Of a DNA stretch of 64,000 nt, positions 53,287-61,935 are shown one piece after another. Position 1 is the first letter of the stretch. Each line of letters starts with the position of its first letter. The notes under the pieces were generated by a model. That model had not been told where the DNA came from and ran no database searches. It was given only the letters and a program-made list of their open reading frames with translations. Origin of the DNA: Sphingobium sp. EM0848 (GTDB lineage Bacteria > Pseudomonadota > Alphaproteobacteria > Sphingomonadales > Sphingomonadaceae); assembly GCF_013375555.1 (NCBI RefSeq), contig NZ_JABXWB010000001.1:620001-684000 (forward strand). Direction: 5' to 3'. Made by a program: the position numbers and the translations under genes.

Positions 53287-54465
53287 ATGATGCTGCCGCG
53301 CGATTTCACTGAAGAACAGGGAATGTTCCGCCAGACCTACCGCCGTTTCCTGACGGAAGAGGTGGTCCCTCACATGGAGCAATGGAGGAAGGATGGCATC
53401 GTCGACCGCTCCCTCTTTCAGAAGGCGGGCGAGCAGGGCCTGCTCATGATCTGGCCGGACGAGAAATATGGCGGCATCGGTGATCGGGACTTCCGGTTCG
53501 AGCAGATCATCATCGAGGAAAACGCCTATGCGCGGACCGCCGATTGGTATTGTACGCTGCATTCGCGGCTGGTCGCGCCCTATTTCACGCGCTTCGGGAC
53601 CGAGGCGCAGCTTGATCGGTTCCTGCCCGACTTCGTGTCGGGCAGGAAAATTCTTGCGATCGCCATGTCGGAACCTGCCGCCGGCAGCGACCTGGCCGCG
53701 ATCAAGACGCGCGCGGTGGAGCATGACGATCATTGGGTGCTGAACGGCGCCAAAACCTATATCTCCAACGGGATCAACGCCGATGTCGTGGTCGTCGCCG
53801 CCAAGACGGGGGAGCCGGATCAGAAGCATCACATGACGCTGTTCGTTGTCGAGCGCGGCATGGACGGTTTCGAGCGGGGTCGCAAGCTGGCGAAGATGGG
53901 CAAGATGGCCCAGGACACGGCGGAACTCTATTTCAACGACGTGCGTGTGCCCAAGGAAAATGTCCTCGGCCGGGTCGGTGAAGGCTTCAAGCACCTTATG
54001 GTGGGCCTTGCCGAAGAGCGGCTGATCGGATCGACCGGCTATCTTGCGGCGGCGCAACTGTCGTGGGACCTGACCCGCGATTTTGTGCTGGATCGGCATG
54101 TCTTCGGGCGTCCGCTCGCGGACAAGCAGAATACGCAGTTCAAAATGGCGGAGATGCGTACCCGCCTTGATGTCGCTCAATGCTATCTGGACCAGTGTGT
54201 GCGGTCCTTCAACGCGGGCCAGTTGACCGCAGAGGACGCGGCGAGAGTTAAGCTGACGACCAGCGAACTCGCTATCGATGCGGCTGATCTGGGCGTGCAG
54301 TTGCATGGTGGCGCCGGCTATATGGATGAATATCCGATAAGCCGCCAATATACCGATGCGCGGATCGCGACCATCTATGCCGGCAGTTCCGAGATCATGA
54401 AGATGATCATCGCGCGCGAGATGCTGTCCGATCGCTATCAGCCGTTCAACATCCGCAATTTTTGA
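53287..54465 (+). CDS. acyl-CoA dehydrogenase, long-chain-like
   Basis: This 392-aa ACAD has AIAMSEPAAGSDLAAIKT and LNGAKTYISNG as FAD/substrate segments. The C-terminus has IYAGSSEIMK, with Ala at the short-chain Glu position as in the LCAD group. The likely start is ATG 53287 or 53290 with a weak RBS; the reading from 53107 would include operator DNA. It overlaps the racemase start (TGATG). It is the first gene of the ACAD-racemase-ACAD operon, divergent from the receptor. Confidence 0.92.
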   Translation: MMLPRDFTEEQGMFRQTYRRFLTEEVVPHMEQWRKDGIVDRSLFQKAGEQGLLMIWPDEKYGGIGDRDFRFEQIIIEENAYARTADWYCTLHSRLVAPYFTRFGTEAQLDRFLPDFVSGRKILAIAMSEPAAGSDLAAIKTRAVEHDDHWVLNGAKTYISNGINADVVVVAAKTGEPDQKHHMTLFVVERGMDGFERGRKLAKMGKMAQDTAELYFNDVRVPKENVLGRVGEGFKHLMVGLAEERLIGSTGYLAAAQLSWDLTRDFVLDRHVFGRPLADKQNTQFKMAEMRTRLDVAQCYLDQCVRSFNAGQLTAEDAARVKLTTSELAIDAADLGVQLHGGAGYMDEYPISRQYTDARIATIYAGSSEIMKMIIAREMLSDRYQPFNIRNF

Positions 54466-55622
54466 TGGCCATGACAGCGAAGGATATGCAGCAGATGGGG
54501 CCGTTGACCGGATTCAGGATCGTGGAACTGGCAGGCATCGGCCCTGCGCCGATGGCGACGATGATGCTGGCCGACATGGGGGCGGAGGTGATCCGCATCG
54601 AACGGCCCGGTGCGCAACCGCTCAGCCAGAAAACCGACGTCAGCCTGCGGGGGAAGAAGTCGGTCGCGCTCGATATCAAGGATACCGCGCATCGCGAAGC
54701 TTTGATGCGCATCGTCGATGAGGCCGACGCCCTGATCGACCCCTATCGTCCCGGCGTGTGCGAAAAGCTGGGCATCGGTCCCGAAGCTTGTCTCGCGCGC
54801 AATCCACGCCTCGTTTTCGCGAGGATGACCGGATGGGGGCAGGAAGGCCCGCTTGCCCAGTCCGCCGGCCATGACATCAACTATATTGCGCTGTCCGGCG
54901 CGTTGCGCGCTTTTGCCAGGAAGGGGGAACGGCCGCTCGCACCGCTCAATCTGGTCGGCGACATGGGCGGTGGCGGCATGCTGGCGGCCATGGGCATATT
55001 GGCGGCGATGTTGGAGGCGCAGCGTTCGGGTGCGGGACAGGTCGTCGACTGCGCGATGGTGGATGGCGCCGCGCAGCAGCTCTGGTTGATGCACAGCCTG
55101 CGCGCAGGCGGCGCCTGGATCGATGAGCCTGAATCCAATCTGCTGGATGGCGGCGCCTATTTCTATGACAGCTTCACCTGCGCGGATGGCAAATATGTCG
55201 CCATCGGCGCTATCGAGCCTCAGTTTCACCGCCAGTTGATCGAGCGGCTTGGCCTCGATCCCGCTCAGTTCGATCAAAGCGACCGCGACGGCTGGCCGCG
55301 CCAGAAGGAATTGATCGCGGAGCGCATTGCGATGAAGAGCCGCGACGAATGGGCCGCGATCATGGAGGGTTCGGACGCCTGCCTGGCGCCCATTCTGGAT
55401 TTTGAGGAATCCTTCGCCCATCCGGCGAATGTGGCGCGAAATGTGTTCGTGGAGGTCGATGGGGTCATGCAGGCCGCGCCAGCGCCGCGCTTTTCCCGCA
55501 CGCCATCCCATATTGCGCACGGCTCCCGCCCGATTGGTGCCGACAGCGTCCAAGTGCTTCGTTCGATAGGATATGACGACCGGGCGATCGCTGCGCTCGG
55601 CATTGACCCCTTACAGGACTGA
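54465..55622 (+). CDS. alpha-methylacyl-CoA racemase
   Basis: This 385-aa class III CoA-transferase-fold enzyme carries the racemase residues. His136 is in GHDINYIALSG and Asp166 in LVGDMGGGG, with the same 30-residue spacing as the catalytic His/Asp of mycobacterial MCR (family knowledge). RVIRIERPG-like and GAGQVVDCAMVDG blocks are also present. The start ATG 54465 overlaps the ACAD stop (TGATG); ATG 54471 is also possible. It interconverts 2R- and 2S-methylacyl-CoAs, needed for breakdown of sterol side chains, bile acids and isoprenoid acids. This is the clearest clue that the substrate is methyl-branched. Confidence 0.92.
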   Translation: MAMTAKDMQQMGPLTGFRIVELAGIGPAPMATMMLADMGAEVIRIERPGAQPLSQKTDVSLRGKKSVALDIKDTAHREALMRIVDEADALIDPYRPGVCEKLGIGPEACLARNPRLVFARMTGWGQEGPLAQSAGHDINYIALSGALRAFARKGERPLAPLNLVGDMGGGGMLAAMGILAAMLEAQRSGAGQVVDCAMVDGAAQQLWLMHSLRAGGAWIDEPESNLLDGGAYFYDSFTCADGKYVAIGAIEPQFHRQLIERLGLDPAQFDQSDRDGWPRQKELIAERIAMKSRDEWAAIMEGSDACLAPILDFEESFAHPANVARNVFVEVDGVMQAAPAPRFSRTPSHIAHGSRPIGADSVQVLRSIGYDDRAIAALGIDPLQD

Positions 55623-55670
55623 CATCGCCCTTTTGGGGCAAATCGACCATCATGACGATAGAGTGAGACG

Positions 55671-56831
55671 ATGGACTTCACACTGAACGACGATCAACAA
55701 TCCCTGCAGGAAGCCGCCCGCAATTTCGCGCGCAACGAATTGCCCGATATCGCGCGCGATCTGGAGAACCGAAATGCGCCGCCATCGCAGGAGTTGATCC
55801 GGCGCTATGCTGAGCAGGGCTTTCTGGGCGTCAATGTCGCGCCTGAATATGGGGGCCTTGGCCTTGGCAATCTGGAAGCTCTCATCGTTGTAGAGGAGTT
55901 CGCCAAGATTTCCTCCGCCGTGGCCTTTCCGATCTTCGAATCCTGCGTGGGCCCGGTGCGCGCGATTGAGCATTTCGGCAGCGAAGCGCTCAAGCGCCGT
56001 GTGATTCCGAAAGTGTGTAGAGGCGAGATCGTCGTTGCTGTCTCCATGTCGGAACCCGATGCGGGCAGCGCGTTGACGGACCTCAAGACGCGGGCGGAGA
56101 TTCGTGGCGACGAAGTGGTGTTGAACGGCACGAAACGTTGGTGCTCGGGTGGCGGCCATGCCGACGGCTATGTGGTTTATTGCCGCATGTCCGACGATCC
56201 CGGCGCCAAGGGGATCGGCGCGGTCTATGTGGAAAAGGACGCGCCGGGCCTGACATTCGGGCCGAATGAGACGCTGATGGGATTTCGCGGCGTTCCTTCC
56301 AGCGACCTGTATTTCGACGATGCCCACGTGCCGCGCGAAAACATCATTGTTCCGGCCGGCGGCTTCCGCAAATTGATGGAAGCCTTCGATCTGGAACGCT
56401 GCGGCAATGCGACCATGTCGCTTGGCCAGGCATCGGGCGCGCTGGAGGATGTGCTGGCCTATGTCCAGGAACGCCGGCAGTTCGGAAAGCCGATCGTGGA
56501 TTTCCAGGCCGTGCAGTTGCGCCTTGCGGAAATGCAGATGCGCGTCGATGCGGCTCGCCTGCTGATCTATCGCGCGGCGGCCAATTCGGAAAAGGGCCTG
56601 CCGTCGGTGCTGGAATCGTCGCTCGCCAAATGTTTCGCCAATGAAATTTCGCGCGAGGTGACGGGCCATGCGGTGCAGTTGATGGGCGCTTATGGCTATT
56701 CCAGCGAGTTTCCGATGGAACGGCGGTTGCGCGATGCCTGGGGTTGGGGGATCGCGGGCGGCGCTATCGACATACAAAAGACGAATATTACGAGCGCCAT
56801 GATCGGTCGGCGTTTCGATCAGCGCGGCTGA
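55671..56831 (+). CDS. acyl-CoA dehydrogenase
   Basis: This 386-aa ACAD has AVSMSEPDAGSALTDLKT and LNGTKRWCSGG, the RRQFGKPIVDFQAVQ helix, and a C-terminal GWGIAGGAIDIQKTNI in the catalytic-base area, where the usual Glu is not present. The start is ATG 55671 with a modest GAGTGAGACG. It is 48 bp after the racemase. It may act after racemisation on the 2S-methylacyl-CoA, as ACADs generally require that form. It is convergent with an SDR, with a hairpin between. Confidence 0.92.
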   Translation: MDFTLNDDQQSLQEAARNFARNELPDIARDLENRNAPPSQELIRRYAEQGFLGVNVAPEYGGLGLGNLEALIVVEEFAKISSAVAFPIFESCVGPVRAIEHFGSEALKRRVIPKVCRGEIVVAVSMSEPDAGSALTDLKTRAEIRGDEVVLNGTKRWCSGGGHADGYVVYCRMSDDPGAKGIGAVYVEKDAPGLTFGPNETLMGFRGVPSSDLYFDDAHVPRENIIVPAGGFRKLMEAFDLERCGNATMSLGQASGALEDVLAYVQERRQFGKPIVDFQAVQLRLAEMQMRVDAARLLIYRAAANSEKGLPSVLESSLAKCFANEISREVTGHAVQLMGAYGYSSEFPMERRLRDAWGWGIAGGAIDIQKTNITSAMIGRRFDQRG

Positions 56832-56890
56832 ACGCAATGTCCGGCCGCAGCGCGTAAATGATGCGACAACAAAAAGGGGGGAGCGCGCGT

Positions 56891-56922
56891 CTCCAAGCCC
56901 GATGAGTTCATCGGGCTCGGAG
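56891..56922. terminator. bidirectional hairpin between ACAD and SDR
   Basis: AGCCCGATGA and TCATCGGGCT form a 10-bp stem with a 2-nt loop (56896-56917), extended by CTCC/GGAG across one mismatch, in the 95-bp gap between converging genes. It is a likely transcription end for both. Confidence 0.7.
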
Positions 56923-56926
56923 TCCC

Positions 56927-57667
56927 TCAACTTATGCCGAAGCCGCCATCGACACGGAGCTCCGCGCCGGTGACATAGCTGCTTTCGTCGGACAGCAGGT
57001 ACAGCGCCGCGCCGACGATTTCCCGTGTCGCGGCCGTCCGGCCGAGGGGCACCATTTGCGCGCCCATCGCCAGGCCTTGTCCCCCCGATGCGTCATGCAG
57101 CAATTTCGTGTCGAAAAAGCCTGGATGGATCACATTGACCCGGATATTGCCCGGGGCAAGTTCTGCCGAAGCGGAACGCGACATGCCGACAATCGCGCCT
57201 TTCGTCGCCCCATAGACGGCCTGTTGTGGGATAGCCTTGACGAAACTGACGGAACCGATGTTGATGATCGAACCGCCACCCGCGGCTCGCATCGGCCCGA
57301 CGACATGCTTCATTCCCAGCAAAGGACCCAGCTGGTTGACGCGGAACACGGCTTCGGCCGTATCCGCGCTGATATTCTCTATGGCGGACAGTTCCGGACG
57401 GCCGGCATTGTTGACCAGCGATGTGATGGCGCCGAAGCGTTCCAGCGTGCCGCTGACAACCCGCTCCCAATCGCGTTCATCCGCCACGTCCATCGGCATG
57501 TAGATGGCACGGTCGTCCAGCGACGCGGCGATTGACCGGCCCGCCGCGCCGTCCCTGCCGCCGATGACGACCCGCGCGCCTTCCGCCACGCATGCACGCG
57601 CAATCGCTTCGCCCATGCCACGCGTGCCGCCGGTTACGATGACGACCTTGTCAGCCAGCCGGGACAT
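56927..57667 (-). CDS. SDR family oxidoreductase
   Basis: This 246-aa SDR has TGGTRGMG (12-19), NNAG (86-89), Ser139 in INIGS and Tyr152/Lys156 in YGATK. The C-terminus is LRVDGGFGIS. It starts three bases after the EthD gene stop, so it is translated with it. It resembles 3-alpha/20-beta-hydroxysteroid-dehydrogenase-type SDRs in general layout, but substrate cannot be assigned from motifs. Confidence 0.92.
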   Translation of the reverse strand: MSRLADKVVIVTGGTRGMGEAIARACVAEGARVVIGGRDGAAGRSIAASLDDRAIYMPMDVADERDWERVVSGTLERFGAITSLVNNAGRPELSAIENISADTAEAVFRVNQLGPLLGMKHVVGPMRAAGGGSIINIGSVSFVKAIPQQAVYGATKGAIVGMSRSASAELAPGNIRVNVIHPGFFDTKLLHDASGGQGLAMGAQMVPLGRTAATREIVGAALYLLSDESSYVTGAELRVDGGFGIS

Positions 57668-57670
57668 GGT

Positions 57671-58066
57671 TCAGCACCTGCCGCCGATGGAGGCGAGATG
57701 ATCGGTGCGCAATTCCGGCAATTGAGACACGCATTCTTCCGCTAGCAGGAAGCGATTGCGGCTGCGGTCGAAGAAATTCTCCTCATCCTCCTCGAACGCC
57801 TGTTTCAGGGCAGGCTCCGTCAGCAGGAGCATCGCCTCCTCGAAAGAGGCCCGGTCGTCATACCACATCTCGGTAATGACATCGAATTCCGGTTCGACCA
57901 GCTGGCCCGTGAACGGTTCGCGATAGGCCTCCAGATAGGTGCGGCTGTAACGGCGCAACTGCGGCACATAACGGGCCATCTGGCTGTGACGATTTTCATA
58001 ATAGTCCCGGAAATCCTGCATCGACATGCCCGACTTGCGTTTGAACAGTCCTATGGTCTTGAACAT
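57671..58066 (-). CDS. EthD domain-containing protein
   Basis: This 131-aa protein begins MFKTIGLFKRKSGMSMQDFRDYYENRH, the N-terminal pattern of EthD domains, which are dimeric ferredoxin-like folds. The remainder is charged and ends near NRFLLAEECVSQLPEL. The start is ATG 58066 with AGGAGAGCATCG; the ORF extends far upstream without support. EthD proteins assist P450 systems for ether breakdown in Rhodococcus but their chemistry is unclear. It is divergent from the AhpD-like gene, with a repeat copy in between, and is followed by an SDR. Confidence 0.88.
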   Translation of the reverse strand: MFKTIGLFKRKSGMSMQDFRDYYENRHSQMARYVPQLRRYSRTYLEAYREPFTGQLVEPEFDVITEMWYDDRASFEEAMLLLTEPALKQAFEEDEENFFDRSRNRFLLAEECVSQLPELRTDHLASIGGRC

Positions 58067-58195
58067 CGATGCTCTCCTGGGCTTCCGGTGGGCGAGCCCG
58101 GCTTTGCCGGGGCCCGCAGCCAGCGATGGCGGTGCGGAACAAATCGACCGCATTTCGCGAGGATTGTCGACTGGCCGTTCAGTTCGACTTCCATT

Positions 58196-58211
58196 CATCA
58201 TGCAGGTGATT
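58196..58211. promoter_or_regulatory. putative operator, CATYA-N6-TRATG type (one mismatch)
   Basis: CATCATGCAGGTGATT matches except for the last base. It lies in the 232-bp region between the divergent EthD (58066) and AhpD-like (58299) genes. Confidence 0.5.
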
Positions 58212-58298
58212 TCGGCATGCGGACTTTGACGAAGCATCAAAGGCGGGCGGATAAACGCGCCGTTGCAGCATATCAGATGAAATTCGAAGGAGAAGGTC

Positions 58299-58862
58299 AT
58301 GACGCGCATAAGCACCGTGGACAGTCCAGACCATCCGGTCGCGAACGTTCTGGACCATGTCGATGCCGTGCTGTCCCATCGGCCCGACGCGCTCGCCGCC
58401 ATGAAGGGGCTGGCCGAAAAGATCCTGACGACCGGGACATTGCCGGGGCGCCTCATGGAACTGGTCCGCCTGCGCATCGGCTTTCACAATCAGTGCCGGA
58501 CCTGCATGGCCGTCCGCTATCAGCCCGAAGATGTGGTGACGGAGGATCTGGTCTGCTCGCTCGAACGGCCGGAGGAGGCGGATGATCTGACGGATCAGGA
58601 GCGTGCGGCGCTGCGTTTCGCCGACCTGCTGGCCGTCAATCATTTCGGGATCGACGACAGGGCATATGACGAGTTGCGGCGCTATTTCAGCGATGGCGAG
58701 ATCGTCGAACTGGGCATGTATTGCGCCTATTGCGTCGGTTTCGGCCGCTTCTTCGCAACGCTCAAGGTCACGGAAATGCTGGTCGACACCTTCCGGGTAC
58801 CCGGCGACGGTGAACGGGTCACGCCTTGGGGCCATGACCGGGTCGAGCGCCCTCTGGGCTGA
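58299..58862 (+). CDS. carboxymuconolactone decarboxylase/AhpD-like protein
   Basis: This 187-aa all-helical protein has Cys66-x-x-Cys69 in NQCRTCMAVR, the AhpD core motif, and a second Cys-rich segment MYCAYCVGFGRF. The CxxC favours a peroxidase/thiol-reductase role over decarboxylation, which in CMD proteins does not use this pair. The start is ATG 58299 with GAAGGAGAAGGTC. It is convergent with the ACAD at 58879 across a 16-bp gap. It could protect against peroxide made by flavin oxidases, or carry out an unknown redox step. Confidence 0.9.
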   Translation: MTRISTVDSPDHPVANVLDHVDAVLSHRPDALAAMKGLAEKILTTGTLPGRLMELVRLRIGFHNQCRTCMAVRYQPEDVVTEDLVCSLERPEEADDLTDQERAALRFADLLAVNHFGIDDRAYDELRRYFSDGEIVELGMYCAYCVGFGRFFATLKVTEMLVDTFRVPGDGERVTPWGHDRVERPLG

Positions 58863-58878
58863 GGGCGCTGGCCCGGCT

Positions 58879-60174
58879 TCAGCGCGGCGGCGGAATCTGG
58901 CCCTTGCGGGGGCCGAGATAGCCGAACAGATAGCTGGCGACCTTTCGCATCTGGATTTCCTCAGACCCTTCCGTGATGCGATAGCGGCGATGGTGGCGAT
59001 AGATATGCTCGAAGGGCTTGTGGCGTGAATAGCCGATGCCGCCATGCACCTGCATGGCCCGGTCCGCCGCCTCGCAGCAGAGGCGGTTTGCCCAATAATT
59101 GCACATGCTGACCTTGTCGGAGATGCGCTTTTCCACTTCGGGATGCGGCATCTGGTCCATTTCCCAGGCGGTCTTGCGGATCAACAGGCGCAGCATCTCG
59201 ATCTGCGTCGCCAGTTCGACCAGCGGCCACTGGATCGCCTGGTTGCGGGCCAGTTCCTCGCCGAACGGCTTGCGCGCGCGGGCATAGCGCACAGATTCCT
59301 CGACGCAATAGGCCGCGGCGCCCAGAGAGGAGGCGGCCTGCCTGATACGGTTTTCGTGCACGAATGCCTGGGCCAGCGCCAGGCCGCGATCAGGCGGACC
59401 GAAGATGCAGCTGTCGTCGACCCACAGGTTCGAAAAGCTGACACGGGGATGATCGGTCGGCATGTTGAACGTCCAGAGATATTCCTCGACCGTGATGCCC
59501 GGCGTGTCGGTGGGGACAAGAAAGGCGGTTATACCTTTCGCATCGCCATCGTCGCCAGCGGTCCTGGCGAAGATGATGACATGCGTCGCGGTGTGCATGC
59601 CCGTGGTCCACATCTTGCCGCCGTCGATGCGCCATCCGGCCTTGCCTTCGCGCATTTCCGGAACGGCGCGCGTTTCCATGTGCGTCGCGTCAGAACCATG
59701 ATCGGGCTCGGTCAGGCCGAACGCCAGGAACAGCTTGCGATCCAATATTCCGGGGATGAAGACGTCCTTTTGCTCAGCCGATCCGAAATCGCGCAGCATG
59801 ATAACAGACGGGAAATTGCCAACGATTGAATGTTCGTTCTGAAGGTCGTTGTGCAAACCCAGCCCGCGGGCGGCCAGATGCTCGCGGATGACCGTCATCC
59901 AGAGGTTCGACCCATTGCTGCCGCCATATTCGCCGGGCAGGGCGAAGCGCAGGAAGCCTGCCTTGTCGGCGCGCCGCTTGGCCTCTTCCAGCAGTTCCTC
60001 CCACTCATGGCGGGGCAGGCCACCCTCCTCGAAATTCGTCCGTGCCCATTCCCGACGGTGATCGAAGAAGCGGATATTGTCGTCGGCTTCTTCGAGAGGC
60101 TTGATCTCGCTTTCGATGAAGGCGTCGATCTTCGCGAGATATTGAGTCAGTTCATCGGGAAGTGAGAAATCCAT
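58879..60174 (-). CDS. acyl-CoA dehydrogenase
   Basis: This 431-aa ACAD has AFGLTEPDHGSDATHMET and IDGGKMWTTGMH for FAD/substrate, and RARKPFGEELARNQAIQ. The C-terminal catalytic region RITEGSEEIQMRK keeps Glu in canonical position, unlike the ACAD11-like protein at 15887. The start is ATG 60174 with GGAGAGG. It is last in the operon APH kinase - DUF6285 - ACAD (14 bp after DUF6285). This gene order is like lvaA-lvaB-lvaC, but the canonical Glu means a normal dehydrogenation is also possible. Confidence 0.93.
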   Translation of the reverse strand: MDFSLPDELTQYLAKIDAFIESEIKPLEEADDNIRFFDHRREWARTNFEEGGLPRHEWEELLEEAKRRADKAGFLRFALPGEYGGSNGSNLWMTVIREHLAARGLGLHNDLQNEHSIVGNFPSVIMLRDFGSAEQKDVFIPGILDRKLFLAFGLTEPDHGSDATHMETRAVPEMREGKAGWRIDGGKMWTTGMHTATHVIIFARTAGDDGDAKGITAFLVPTDTPGITVEEYLWTFNMPTDHPRVSFSNLWVDDSCIFGPPDRGLALAQAFVHENRIRQAASSLGAAAYCVEESVRYARARKPFGEELARNQAIQWPLVELATQIEMLRLLIRKTAWEMDQMPHPEVEKRISDKVSMCNYWANRLCCEAADRAMQVHGGIGYSRHKPFEHIYRHHRRYRITEGSEEIQMRKVASYLFGYLGPRKGQIPPPR

Positions 60175-60188
60175 ACCATACCTCTCCA

Positions 60189-60563
60189 TCAGTCTTTGTC
60201 GTCGGACAATGTCCGCAAGGTGGGATAGTTGGGCTGGTCGACACGGATCTTCTCCAGCGTCGTTTCCCAAAGATGCGCTGCAACCTGCGCGTTCATGCCG
60301 TCGGCACCCTTTTCGCGCAGCTGGACGCAAAGCGCCTCGTTCAACATTTCCAGATCGCCGTCCATTCCCAGCAGAGCCTGAAGACGGGCGCGTTCTCTGG
60401 TTTCGCTCGCAATGCCCAGCGATAATTCGCGCTGGACGAGGCCCAGCGCGTTGATCGCGACGCGGACCTCGAACTGTTTGCGGGCGGGCAGATGTTCGAT
60501 CACGCTGCGCAGGGTGGCAATGACGGCGGTCAGGAAGTTGTCAGGACCGGGGCGATCAAGCAT
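60189..60563 (-). CDS. DUF6285-type small protein (LvaB-like position)
   Basis: This 124-aa protein is mostly helical, with FLTAVIATLRSVIEHLPARKQFEVRVAINALGLVQREL near residues 10-47. It is the domain regularly seen next to APH-type kinases, annotated DUF6285. The start is ATG 60563, overlapping the kinase stop by 8 bases. LvaB of the Pseudomonas levulinate pathway is a small protein required with the LvaA kinase for phosphorylation of 4-hydroxyvaleryl-CoA. This gene has the same position and size, but equivalence is inference. Confidence 0.82.
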   Translation of the reverse strand: MLDRPGPDNFLTAVIATLRSVIEHLPARKQFEVRVAINALGLVQRELSLGIASETRERARLQALLGMDGDLEMLNEALCVQLREKGADGMNAQVAAHLWETTLEKIRVDQPNYPTLRTLSDDKD

Positions 60564-61575
60564 CGGCTATGCCTCCGTCCAGCGAGCGTCGAACATCCAG
60601 CGCCACCAAAAGGTCCAGTTCCGTTTCGGATGCGCGTCGCGCGATTACATGGCGCTCCAGCGAGCGATCCACGCCGTCCAGCACCCATTGCCCCATATCA
60701 GCGCACATTCCCCCCCATCGCAGTAATGAAACGATGCTCCAGAAACGAAACCGTGCCGGGTCGATGCGGCGCCCCGATGCGGCGGTATAGGCGTTTTCAA
60801 GGTCAGCGAATTGCCCGATCCCGCCAACCGGCTTGTCGAGGGCGCCGAACCGCCAGCTTGGCATGCAGAGCCAGGCAAGATCCTCGACCGGATCGCCGAC
60901 ATGACAGACCTCCCAGTCGAGCACGCCGATGATGGAGTCAGGCCCGAGCATCAGGTTACCGGTGCGAAAATCGCCGTGAACCAGTGTCGGCTGACCGACC
61001 GGCGGCGGCATGTTGTCGGCCAGCCACCGGAACGCATATTCGAACACGGGCCGCCGGATCGATGTCTGGCGATAGCGGCTTTCCAGATCGGCGACCATCG
61101 CGGCCGGTTGTTGCAGCGGAAGGCCAAGATTCTGCCAGTCGAGGGCGTGAATTTCGGCGAGGATATGTCCGGCGTTTCGGGCATAGGCTTCACGGGCCGA
61201 GGCATGATGGGGATCGCGCATGATCCGCTGGGGAAGCGCTTCGCCCGCGATGAAGGTCATGACCAGGGCGGTGCCGATTCCGTCTTCCGGTGCGAATATG
61301 TGCCGGATCTGCGGGACGGGCACCTGCGCCTTGTTGACATGGGCGATGAGCGCCGCCTCGCGCAGCAGGCCGATACCGCGGCCGTCGGCGCTCCTGTCGT
61401 CGGGTTCGCGCCGCAGGATCAGCTTTTCGCTATGGCCGTTGCCAGATACGTCGAAAAGCCAGGTTTCCATGCTCGCGCCGCCGGACAATTGCCGCAGCCC
61501 CTCAATGGCGCCCCCGCCCGGGGCAAGCCGTTCTGCCTTCGCCGACAAGGTCGCAAGAATTTTCGCGCTGTCCAT
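60556..61575 (-). CDS. APH-family phosphotransferase, ACAD10/11- or LvaA-like (putative hydroxyacyl-CoA kinase)
   Basis: This 339-aa kinase has SGGASMETWLF (31-41), HGDFRTGN (Asp202, Asn207) and LDWE (Asp220) followed by CHVGDPVEDLAWL. The start is ATG 61575 with GGGAACG; the reading to 61773 is an unsupported leader. It is first of three overlapping or adjacent genes with DUF6285 and an ACAD. It is the third APH-type kinase in the window. The 360-bp region upstream, shared with a divergent flavin reductase, has two exact repeat copies. Confidence 0.88.
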   Translation of the reverse strand: MDSAKILATLSAKAERLAPGGGAIEGLRQLSGGASMETWLFDVSGNGHSEKLILRREPDDRSADGRGIGLLREAALIAHVNKAQVPVPQIRHIFAPEDGIGTALVMTFIAGEALPQRIMRDPHHASAREAYARNAGHILAEIHALDWQNLGLPLQQPAAMVADLESRYRQTSIRRPVFEYAFRWLADNMPPPVGQPTLVHGDFRTGNLMLGPDSIIGVLDWEVCHVGDPVEDLAWLCMPSWRFGALDKPVGGIGQFADLENAYTAASGRRIDPARFRFWSIVSLLRWGGMCADMGQWVLDGVDRSLERHVIARRASETELDLLVALDVRRSLDGGIADA

Positions 61576-61767
61576 CAGTCGTTCCCGCAGCTGGATGCGA
61601 TGCGCCGGGGAAGCATCAAAGTGCGGCTGAGACGGCGTATGGTCATTATCTGATGAACAGGCTGGCCAGCCATATCTTCTCTCCTTCTCTTCCGCTTCGT
61701 CGTCGGCTCGGACCGCTCTTGCAGGAAAGGCTATACAGCGCGTGCCTGCAACAGCACGCAAATAGAT

Positions 61768-61783
61768 CATCACGGATGTAATG
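61768..61783. promoter_or_regulatory. putative operator, CATYA-N6-TRATG (exact)
   Basis: CATCACGGATGTAATG is an exact match to the degenerate repeat, in the kinase/flavin-reductase divergent region. Confidence 0.6.
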
Positions 61784-61805
61784 CCTTGGGGTCCGGAAGA
61801 TCAGG

Positions 61806-61821
61806 CATCATTCATCTGATG
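61806..61821. promoter_or_regulatory. putative operator, CATYA-N6-TRATG (exact)
   Basis: CATCATTCATCTGATG has perfect arms. It is the second copy in this region, on the flavin-reductase side. Confidence 0.6.
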
Positions 61822-61935
61822 GCTTGACCAGCGGTGGCGATTTTCGCTGCGGATCGTTCCGTCTTCGATAGAGAATGGGCCTGTCCGCCAAAGGAGCGGA
61901 CCGCAAGCCGATCCGTGTGATCAAGGAGAGCCGAC

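Larger units (their letters stand above)
61576..61935. other. 360-bp divergent promoter region
   Basis: No gene is seen. It separates the minus-strand kinase operon from the flavin reductase and holds two exact copies of the inverted repeat, at 61768 and 61806, with starts 38 bp apart. Confidence 0.75.
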
